Shown here one piece after another: positions 24,701 through 30,985 of a stretch of DNA of 64,000 bases (position 1 is the stretch's first letter; every line of letters begins with the position of its first letter). A program made the position numbers and the translations under genes. The DNA comes from Cellulomonas sp. JH27-2 (lineage in GTDB: Bacteria > Actinomycetota > Actinomycetes > Actinomycetales > Cellulomonadaceae): the NCBI RefSeq assembly GCF_014837175.1, contig NZ_JACYFR010000002.1:558001-622000 (forward strand). The letters are read 5' to 3'. A model generated the notes under the pieces. That model had not been told where the DNA came from. It saw only the letters and a list, made by a program, of their open reading frames with translations, and ran no database searches.

Positions 24701-25774
24701 CTAACCCGACAGACCGTGTGGTCCGTGCGTCCGGGCCAGCAGCGTCGCAGGCGGTGAGGCGTTGATCACGCGATCCGCGCCGATGCCGTGCGCCACGGCG
24801 CGTTCGCAGCCGACGATCTGCCAGTCGAGCTGGCCGGGGGCGTGGGAGTCCGTGTCGATGCTGAAGTCGCACCCGGCGTCGACCGCCACCTGCAGCAGCT
24901 CGTGCGGCGGGTCCAGGCGGTCGGGTCGGCAGTTGATCTCGACGGCCACCCCGTGCTCCGCACACGCGGCGAACACGGCTGCGGCGTCGAACTCGGACGG
25001 GGGCCGCTGCTTCCCGGTGAGCCGTCGCCCGGTGCAGTGCCCGAGCACGTCCGTGCGGGGGTTGCTGACGGCCGCGATCATGCGCCGGGTCATGGCGGCG
25101 GAGTCCATGCGCAGCTTCGAGTGCACGGACGCGACGACGACGTCGAGGTCGTCGAGCAGGTCCGGGTCCTGGTCCAGGGTGCCGTCGTCGAGGACGTCGC
25201 ACTCGATGCCGCTCAGCACGACGAACGGCTCGACGACCCCGTTGAGCGCGGCGAGCTGCGCCACCTGCGCCCGCAGCCGCGGGGCCGACAGCCCGTTCGC
25301 GACCGTCAGGCGCGGTGAGTGGTCGGTGATCGCGAGGTACTCGTGCCCCAGCTCGAGCGCTGCCAGGACCATCTCCTGCACCGGTGTCGAGCCGTCGCTC
25401 GCCTCGGTGTGCGCATGCAGGTCGCCCCGCAGCGCGCGCCGCAGCGCGAGCGCGGCCTTCGACGCCTCGGGCTGCGCCGCGTACTCGTCCTCGAGCTCGA
25501 CCAGGTACGGCACGGCCCGGTCGCGCCAGGTCAGCGCCACCACCTCCGCGGTCCGGGCACCCACGCCCGGCAGATCGGCGAGCCCGCCGCTCGCCACCAG
25601 GGTGTCGAGGCGCGCGGGGTCCGTGCCCTCGACGACGGTCGCGGCCGCCCGGAACGCGGCGCACCGGTACGGGCTCGCCTGGGCACGCTCGAGCAGGAAC
25701 GCGATGCGGCGCAGCGCGCCGACCGCCGCGTCCCGACGAACGGCTGCTCCTGACCCGGAGGCTGCGGGTGTCAC
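24701..25774 (-). CDS. PHP-domain phosphoesterase with helix-hairpin-helix (PolX C-terminal-like)
   Basis: Of 357 residues, about 1-100 carry an HhH region (LRRIAFLLERAQASPYRCAAFR, LPGVGARTAEVVALT). From about 115 follows a PHP domain with the metal ligands in place: GDLHAHTEASDG, AITDHS, LSGIECDV, ASVHSKL, DVLGHCTGR, VEINCRPDR and DTDSHAPG. This resembles the C-terminal half of PolX without the polymerase fingers. PHP domains of PolX act as 3' exonuclease or phosphatase. The GTG start overlaps the Ku stop (GTGA), so it is coupled to end-joining. A role in DNA end cleaning is inferred. Confidence 0.87.
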   Translation of the reverse strand: MTPAASGSGAAVRRDAAVGALRRIAFLLERAQASPYRCAAFRAAATVVEGTDPARLDTLVASGGLADLPGVGARTAEVVALTWRDRAVPYLVELEDEYAAQPEASKAALALRRALRGDLHAHTEASDGSTPVQEMVLAALELGHEYLAITDHSPRLTVANGLSAPRLRAQVAQLAALNGVVEPFVVLSGIECDVLDDGTLDQDPDLLDDLDVVVASVHSKLRMDSAAMTRRMIAAVSNPRTDVLGHCTGRRLTGKQRPPSEFDAAAVFAACAEHGVAVEINCRPDRLDPPHELLQVAVDAGCDFSIDTDSHAPGQLDWQIVGCERAVAHGIGADRVINASPPATLLARTHGPHGLSG

Positions 25775-26712
25775 GACGCCTTGCGACGCGTGCGGCGGGC
25801 GGGCGCACCGTCGTCGTCGGGCGACGTGTCCTTCTTCTTCGTCTTCTTCGCCGCGGTGGTGGCCTTCTTCGCCTTGGCCGGCTTCGCGTCACCGTCGTCG
25901 GCCGACGCCGCAGGCTCCTCCCCGCGGGCCGTGCGCGCCTTCTCCACGCTGCGCTGCAGGGCGGCGAGCAGGTCGACGACCTCGCCGCCGGACTCCTCCT
26001 TCTCCCCGGCAGGGACGGGCAAGGCCTGCGTCTTGCCCGAGGAGACCTTCTGCTCGATGAGATCCTCGAGCGCAGCCGCGTAGCGGTCCTCGTACTGGCT
26101 CGGGTCGAAGTCCGCCGCGAGCGAGTCCACGAGCGAGCTCGCCATCGTCAGCTCGGCCGGCTTGACCGTCACGTCCGCGTCGAGGATCGGGAAGTCGGCG
26201 ACCCGGATCTCGTCGGGCCACAGCAGGGTCTGCAGGCAGATGACCTTGTCACGCACACGCAGGACGGCCATCGACTCGCGCTGCCGCAGCGCGACCTTCA
26301 CCACCGCGACACGGTCCGCCGCCTCGAGCGCGCCACGCAGCAGCGCGTACGGCTTGGCCGCGGTCTTGTCGGGCTCCAGGTAGTACGTCTTGCCGAGCAT
26401 GATGGGGTCCACCTGGTCCACGGGGACGAACTCCATCACCTCGATCTCCCGCTCGGTGGCGAGCGGGAGGTTGGCGAAGTCGTCGTCGGTGAGGACGACG
26501 AGCTCGCCGTCCGCCGTCTCGTACCCCTTGGCGATCTCCGAGTACTCGACCGGCTCGCCGTCCAGGCTGCACACCTTGCGGTAGCGGATCCGGCCGCCGT
26601 CCTCGCGGTGCACCTGGTGCATGGTGACCTCGTGCTCCCCCGTGGCCGAGTACAGCCGCACGGGCACGTTGACCAGCCCGAACGCCACCGCGCCCTTCCA
26701 GATCGCTCGCAT
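25771..26712 (-). CDS. ku: Ku protein for non-homologous end joining
   Basis: The 313-residue product is a bacterial Ku homologue. The core matches from MRAIWKGAVAFGLVNVPVRLYSATG through HQVHREDGGRIRYRKVC, GKTYYLEPDK, PYALLRGALE and LIEQKVSSGKTQALP. The C-terminal 65 residues are rich in Lys and Ala with KKTKKKD, the basic tail known to help DNA binding and ligase recruitment. It binds double-strand ends as a homodimer. The ATG at 26712 follows AGGAGGGTGACGGC. It diverges from the LigD ligase gene across 93 bp. Confidence 0.96.
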   Translation of the reverse strand: MRAIWKGAVAFGLVNVPVRLYSATGEHEVTMHQVHREDGGRIRYRKVCSLDGEPVEYSEIAKGYETADGELVVLTDDDFANLPLATEREIEVMEFVPVDQVDPIMLGKTYYLEPDKTAAKPYALLRGALEAADRVAVVKVALRQRESMAVLRVRDKVICLQTLLWPDEIRVADFPILDADVTVKPAELTMASSLVDSLAADFDPSQYEDRYAAALEDLIEQKVSSGKTQALPVPAGEKEESGGEVVDLLAALQRSVEKARTARGEEPAASADDGDAKPAKAKKATTAAKKTKKKDTSPDDDGAPARRTRRKAS

Positions 26713-26805
26713 GCCGTCACCCTCCTGTGCCGCGTGCCCGGCGCACGCGCGAATCGCGGGCGCTGCGGCCTGCGCCGCACGCGCTCTCATGGGCAGGATG
26801 GACCC

Positions 26806-27741
26806 GTGCAGCCCATGCTCGCCACCCCTGCCGCCTCCCCCGGCGTGTTGCCGCGCGGGAAGGACTGGGCGTTCGAGGTCAAGTGGGACGGCGTGCGCGC
26901 GCTCGCGGACACCCGGACCGGCGCCCCTCGCCTCTGGAGCAGGGCGGAGAACGACATCACCGACGCCTATCCGGAGCTCTCGGGCCTGGCGGCCGTCCCG
27001 GACGCGGTGCTCGACGGCGAGATCGTGCTGCTGGCGGGCGGCGTGCCGTCGTTCGCCGCGCTGGCCGAACGCATGCACGTGCGCGACGCCCGTCGCGCTC
27101 GCGCGCTCGCGGACGCCCGGCCCGTGACGTACCTGGTCTTCGACGTGCTGCACCTGGGTGGGCGCGACCTCACGTCGACGACCTACGACGAACGCCGCGC
27201 GGTCCTGGACACGCTCGCGCTCCCGCCGCACGTGGAGCTCTCGCCGGTCTACGACGACGGCGAGCAGCTGTGGGCCGTGACCGCAGAGCACGGCCTCGAA
27301 GGCGTGGTGGCGAAGCGCCGCTCGTCGGTCTACCGACCGGGTCGCCGCTCGCCCGACTGGGTCAAGGCACCGCACCACCGCACTCGTGCGGCGCTCGTCG
27401 GGGGCTGGCGCGAGGAGTCGACGGGGACCGGGCGTCTGGGGGCGCTCCTGCTGGGCGCGCCCGACGCCGACGGTGCGCTGCAGTACCTGGGCCGCGCCGG
27501 CAGCGGGCTCGCCGGACCGCTCGCGGCGAGCCTGCGCACGCTGCTCGACGAACATCGGGCCGGCACGTCACGCTTCGTCGACGACGTCCCGCCCGCCGAC
27601 GCCCGCGGCGCCCGCTGGTGCGAGCCGACGCTCGTCGTCGACGTCCGCTACCTCACGCGGACGCCGTCCGGTCGCCTGCGCCAGCCCGTGGTCCGTGGGC
27701 TGCGGACCGACACCGGCCCCGACCCCTGGGAGGCCCCATGA
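26806..27741 (+). CDS. ligD: ATP-dependent DNA ligase (stand-alone LigD ligase domain)
   Basis: The 311-residue enzyme has the nucleotidyltransferase motif EVKWDGVR with the adenylated Lys26, DGEIVLL (motif III), YLVFDVLHL, EGVVAKR (motif IV) and DWVKAPHH (motif V). The OB-fold C-terminus holds GLRTDTGPDPW. It is the LIG part of LigD encoded alone. The start is GTG 26806, 6 nt after a CAGGAT box; ATG 26815 is an alternative. The stop overlaps the polymerase gene as ATGA. No phosphoesterase domain is fused. Confidence 0.92.
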   Translation: MQPMLATPAASPGVLPRGKDWAFEVKWDGVRALADTRTGAPRLWSRAENDITDAYPELSGLAAVPDAVLDGEIVLLAGGVPSFAALAERMHVRDARRARALADARPVTYLVFDVLHLGGRDLTSTTYDERRAVLDTLALPPHVELSPVYDDGEQLWAVTAEHGLEGVVAKRRSSVYRPGRRSPDWVKAPHHRTRAALVGGWREESTGTGRLGALLLGAPDADGALQYLGRAGSGLAGPLAASLRTLLDEHRAGTSRFVDDVPPADARGARWCEPTLVVDVRYLTRTPSGRLRQPVVRGLRTDTGPDPWEAP

Positions 27742-28616
27742 CCCCCGACCGCCAGCTGCTGGACGTGGACGGCACTCAGGTGCGCGTCAGCCACCTGGAC
27801 AAGGTCCTGTTCCCGGCCAGCGGCACCACCAAGGCCGAGGTCATGGACTACCTCCTGCGCGTCTCGGGCGGCATCCTGCCGCAGCTGCGCGACCGGCCCG
27901 TGACGCGGATCCGCTGGCCCGACGGGACCGGGTCCGAGCGCTTCTTCGAGAAGAACACGCCCCGCGGTGCACCCGAGTGGCTGCGTCGGCAGAAGCTGCG
28001 CGCCGCACCGGGCGCCGACGACGAGGGCGCCGAGCTGGAGCTGCCCTTCATCGACGACCTCGCCGGGCTCGTCTGGGCGGCCAACCAGGGCGCGCTCGAG
28101 CTGCACACGCCGCAGTGGCGGGTGGGACCGCGCGGAGGCGTGCGTGCACCCGACCGCCTCGTCGTCGACCTGGACCCCGGTCCGCCCGCGGGGCTCGACG
28201 AGTGCGTCCGCGTCGCGCACGTCGTCGCGGACCGGCTGCGAGCCGACGGGCTCGAGCGGATCGTGCCGGTCACGTCGGGAAGCAAGGGCATGCAGCTCTA
28301 CGCCGACCTGCCCGGCACGTCGTCGGTGATGCAGGTGCGCCAGTACGCGCGCGACGTCGCGTACGAGCTGGCCGCGGCGCACCCACGGCTCGTCGTGGCC
28401 GTCATGCGCAAGGAGGTGCGCGGCGGCAAGGTGCTGCTGGACTGGTCGCAGAACCATCCCGCCAAGACGACCATCACGCCCTACTCGCTGCGGGGCCGGG
28501 AGCGCCCCACGGTGGCGGCGCCGCGCTGGTGGGACGAGGTCGAGCCGGGCCTGGAGCACCTGGGCCCGGGCGAGGTCGCCGCCCGCTTCGAGGAACGGGG
28601 CGACCCGTTCGCCTGA
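27738..28616 (+). CDS. LigD-type polymerase/primase domain protein
   Basis: The 292-residue archaeo-eukaryotic primase-like enzyme is the POL domain of LigD. It carries VRVSHLDKVLFPASGTTKAEVMDYL, ERFFEKNTPRGAPEW, the catalytic DLDPGP aspartates (RLVVDLDPGPPAG), SGSKGMQLYADL and VLLDWSQNHPAKTTITPYSLR with a further acidic residue. It adds nucleotides, often ribonucleotides, at breaks before ligation. The ATG start overlaps the ligase stop. Together with Ku and the PHP protein it forms a four-gene divergent NHEJ locus. Confidence 0.93.
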   Translation: MTPDRQLLDVDGTQVRVSHLDKVLFPASGTTKAEVMDYLLRVSGGILPQLRDRPVTRIRWPDGTGSERFFEKNTPRGAPEWLRRQKLRAAPGADDEGAELELPFIDDLAGLVWAANQGALELHTPQWRVGPRGGVRAPDRLVVDLDPGPPAGLDECVRVAHVVADRLRADGLERIVPVTSGSKGMQLYADLPGTSSVMQVRQYARDVAYELAAAHPRLVVAVMRKEVRGGKVLLDWSQNHPAKTTITPYSLRGRERPTVAAPRWWDEVEPGLEHLGPGEVAARFEERGDPFA

Positions 28617-28620
28617 CGGC

Positions 28621-28635
28621 CGGTCCGCCGGACCG
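28621..28635 (+). terminator. Short hairpin after the NHEJ operon
   Basis: A perfect 6-bp stem CGGTCC/GGACCG with a GCC loop lies 4 bp past the polymerase stop. It is a modest terminator candidate. Confidence 0.4.
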
Positions 28636-28729
28636 TTCGGATGGCGCCCCGCCACCGGGTGAGGCAGCGTTGATCCCGAGACCGCGACCGGGGTCGCCGA
28701 CCCCGACCAGCACGAAGGAGCATCACCTC

Positions 28730-29293
28730 ATGGCGAGCAAGGACCTGCCCACGTTCACCGTCCCGTCCCTGACCAAGGAGGACGGAGCCGCCGTCGCGAC
28801 GATCCTGCAGACCCGCCTCGACGCGCTGAACGACCTGGCCCTGACCCTCAAGCACATCCACTGGAACGTCGTCGGGCCGCACTTCATCGCGGTCCACGAG
28901 ATGATCGACCCGCAGGTCGACGCCGTCCGCCTCATGGTCGACGCGATCGCCGAGCGCATCGCGACCCTCGGCGTGGCGCCGGTCGGCACCCCCGGCGCGC
29001 TGGTGAAGGCCCGCACGTGGGACGACTACGCGATCGGCCGCGCGGGCGCCATCGAGCACCTGGGAGCACTCGACGAGGTCTACCAGGGCGTCGTCTCCGA
29101 CCACCGCAAGGCCGCGAAGGACGTCGAGGAGCTCGACGACGTCACGAACGACCTGCTGATCGGTCACCTGCACGAGCTCGAGCTGTTCCACTGGTTCGTC
29201 CGCGCCCACCTGGAGTCAGCCGGCGGCGTGCTGAGCACGCAGGACGCCCGCACGGAGAAGGGCGCGGCCAAGGCCGCCGCCAAGGCCGAGTGA
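28730..29293 (+). CDS. dps: Dps ferritin-like DNA-protection protein
   Basis: The 187-residue product is a Dps: the interface ferroxidase residues lie in LKHIHWNVVGPHFIAVHEMIDPQVD, with further family segments AERIATLGVAPVGTPGALV, VSDHRKAAKDVEELDDVTNDLLIGHLHELELFHWFVRAHLE. The basic, Ala/Lys-rich C-terminal tail (EKGAAKAAAKAE) may bind DNA. It stores iron and shields DNA under oxidative stress. GAAGGAG sits 9 nt before the ATG. A long perfect hairpin begins 11 bp beyond the stop, inside the next gene. Confidence 0.95.
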   Translation: MASKDLPTFTVPSLTKEDGAAVATILQTRLDALNDLALTLKHIHWNVVGPHFIAVHEMIDPQVDAVRLMVDAIAERIATLGVAPVGTPGALVKARTWDDYAIGRAGAIEHLGALDEVYQGVVSDHRKAAKDVEELDDVTNDLLIGHLHELELFHWFVRAHLESAGGVLSTQDARTEKGAAKAAAKAE

Positions 29294-30468
29294 ACGACGC
29301 TCCCGACCGCCCGGCCACCGGGAGCACCGGTGGCCGGGCGGTCCTGCGCGCGGCGCGGCCCGGCGTCATCCGCCCCGGGTCGTCGCACCCCGGTGCCGAG
29401 CCGCGGCTGCACCTCGCCGCGCGCCTCGAGGACGCGTTCGACCGTCGGATCGCCGACCGGATGCGCCGGCGCGGCTGGACGGTCCGTATCGAGCCCTACG
29501 CCGGCTACGGCGCCCCGGGCTGGGTGCGGGTGATGGCCCGGACGCTCCTGGCCGCGCCGGTCGTGCGGGCGTCCGACCTGCCGGGAGCGGGCGGCGGCGA
29601 GCAGGCCGGCAGCGCACCTGCCCACGCCGTGCGTGGCTGGCGCAGCTTCGCGACGGCGCAGGTGGCCGGCGTGCGGGTCGAGGTGCGGATCGGCGAGCGA
29701 GTCCACCACGTCGTGACCGACCGCGGCGGCTACCTGGACGCCGACCTCGCGTCCGACCTGCCGCCCGGGTGGCACGACGTGGAGCTGACCGCCGCCGACG
29801 GCGCCCGGGCCGCGGCTCGCGTGCAGGTCATCGACCCCGACGTGCGCCTCGGGCTGGTCAGCGACATCGACGACACCGTCATGGTCACGCGCCTACCGCG
29901 CCCGCTGGTCGCGGCCTGGAACAGCTTCGTCCGGCACGAGGGTGCCCGTGAGCCGGTGCCCGGGATGGCCGTGCTCTACCAGCAGCTGCTGGCGGCCGAC
30001 CCCCGCATCCCCGTCGTCTACCTCTCGACCGGCGCCTGGAACGCGGCGCCCGCGATCGGCCGGTTCCTGGCCCGGCACGGGTTCCCTCCGGGCGCGATGC
30101 TGCTCACCGACTGGGGACCTACCAACACCGGCTGGTTCCGGTCAGGGGCACGGCACAAGGTGACGCAGCTGCGGCGGCTGATGGCCGAGCTGCCCGACGT
30201 CCGCTGGATCCTGGTGGGTGACGACGGGCAGCGCGACCCGGAGGTGTACGCGGGGGCGGCACAGCGGCACCCGGACCAGGTACGGGCGATCCTGCTGCGG
30301 CAGCTCACGTTCGGTGAGCACGTGCTCGCGCACGGCGTACCGGTGGCCGCGCCGGGATCGGTCCGGGCGGGTCAGCAGGCGGTGCGTGACGGCATCGCGG
30401 TGGTCCAGGGCGCGGACGGGTTCGCGTTGCTGAGGGCGATCCGGGCCCGGCTCCTGCGGATCACCTGA
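29290..30468 (+). CDS. App1-type phosphatidate phosphatase (DUF2183)
   Basis: The 392-residue product has a HAD-like catalytic signature DIDDTVMVT (DxDxT), followed by FVRHEGAREPVPGMAVLYQQLL, VVYLSTGAWNAAPAIGRFL and LVGDDGQRDPEVYAGAAQRHPDQV, all typical of App1/DUF2183 proteins that remove phosphate from phosphatidic acid. The N-terminal part (WRSFATAQVAGVRVEV) resembles a transthyretin-like sheet. The GTG start overlaps the dps stop as GTGA. A 17-bp perfect inverted repeat covers codons 6-18, so transcription from dps may stop here; a start further in (ATG at 29461) would lose conserved residues. Confidence 0.85.
   Translation: MNDAPDRPATGSTGGRAVLRAARPGVIRPGSSHPGAEPRLHLAARLEDAFDRRIADRMRRRGWTVRIEPYAGYGAPGWVRVMARTLLAAPVVRASDLPGAGGGEQAGSAPAHAVRGWRSFATAQVAGVRVEVRIGERVHHVVTDRGGYLDADLASDLPPGWHDVELTAADGARAAARVQVIDPDVRLGLVSDIDDTVMVTRLPRPLVAAWNSFVRHEGAREPVPGMAVLYQQLLAADPRIPVVYLSTGAWNAAPAIGRFLARHGFPPGAMLLTDWGPTNTGWFRSGARHKVTQLRRLMAELPDVRWILVGDDGQRDPEVYAGAAQRHPDQVRAILLRQLTFGEHVLAHGVPVAAPGSVRAGQQAVRDGIAVVQGADGFALLRAIRARLLRIT
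29305..29343 (+). terminator. 17-bp perfect hairpin after dps, inside the App1 reading frame
   Basis: Arms 29305-29321 and 29327-29343 are perfectly complementary around a GAGCA loop. The place, 11 bp after the dps stop, fits a dps terminator or attenuator, yet it is within the first codons of the App1 gene. Confidence 0.7.
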
Positions 30469-30484
30469 CGTGCGGATCACCTGA
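30455..30484 (+). repeat. Tandem 14-bp duplication at the App1 stop codon
   Basis: TGCGGATCACCTGA occurs at 30455-30468 and again at 30471-30484, giving a duplicated stop region. It looks like a simple local duplication. Confidence 0.7.
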
Positions 30485-30537
30485 GGCGCGGAGCACTCGG
30501 GAGCACCTGCGGACCGCCCGAGGAGACGGCGTCCGGC

Positions 30538-30744
30538 TCAGAGCCGCTCGGGGTCGTCCCAGTCGTCGCTGCTCGCGATCGCCTCGTCGTCGGCCGAGAG
30601 CTCGGTGGCCTTCAGGGAGCGTGGCGCACGGCGCGGGTCTCCCCCGGAGCGCGCGTCGGCCGCGTCCAGCTCGGACTGCGACCGGGTGCGGTCGGCGAGG
30701 TGCTCGGCGGCGGGATCTGATGTCAGGTCGCGGTGGCGGCTCAT
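30538..30744 (-). CDS. Small hydrophilic hypothetical protein (68 residues)
   Basis: The 68-residue product begins MSRHRDLTSDPAAEHLADR and is highly charged, ending with an acidic segment (SADDEAIASSDDWDDPERL). There is no membrane segment, cysteine or known motif. The sequence looks disordered. GGAGG lies about 12 nt before the ATG. Small acidic proteins with this composition are common in actinobacteria but have no assigned role. It diverges from the GH74 gene across 241 bp that hold the GH74 promoter elements. Confidence 0.6.
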   Translation of the reverse strand: MSRHRDLTSDPAAEHLADRTRSQSELDAADARSGGDPRRAPRSLKATELSADDEAIASSDDWDDPERL

Positions 30745-30853
30745 GGTTCGGTTGTACCTCCGAACGCCGTGCGGCGCACCCGGGCTCGCCGCGATCCCGC
30801 CCCTCGGACGCCATCGGGCGCGCACCTCCCTGGGAGCGACGGTCCCGCCTTCC

Positions 30854-30865
30854 CCTAAACGATTC
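30854..30865 (+). promoter_or_regulatory. CCTAAACGATTC element upstream of the GH74 gene
   Basis: It matches the element at 19753-19764 in 11 of 12 positions and lies at nearly the same distance from its start codon (132 versus 136 bp). It is probably bound by the same regulator. Confidence 0.5.
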
Positions 30866-30880
30866 GGACCCTGCTCTCGC

Positions 30881-30894
30881 TCGAAGCGCTTCGA
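30881..30894. promoter_or_regulatory. LacI-type palindromic operator
   Basis: TCGAAGCGCTTCGA is a perfect 14-bp palindrome with the central CG usual for LacI-family sites. It directly abuts a TAGCGT -10 box (30895-30900), so bound repressor would block the GH74 promoter. Confidence 0.6.
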
Positions 30895-30900
30895 TAGCGT
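30895..30900 (+). promoter_or_regulatory. Putative -10 box of the GH74 promoter
   Basis: TAGCGT fits the TANNNT pattern and would give a leader of about 80 nt before the ATG at 30986. No clear -35 is seen. Confidence 0.4.
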
Positions 30901-30985
30901 CACGGCCGCGTCGCGTCGCGACCATCCTTCCGCGGGCAGTGCCGCCCGCGGGAGCTCGACCCGCTTCCACGAAGGAGTGCTGCGG

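Noticed and set aside
22659..25892. A 1077-residue open frame on the minus strand, and similar long frames opposite or beside real genes (for example 57759-60959, 13887-16613, 30461-33820)
   Set aside because: They are Arg/Pro/Ala-rich low-complexity translations created by GC-rich third positions and overlap well-supported genes. None shows a domain motif.
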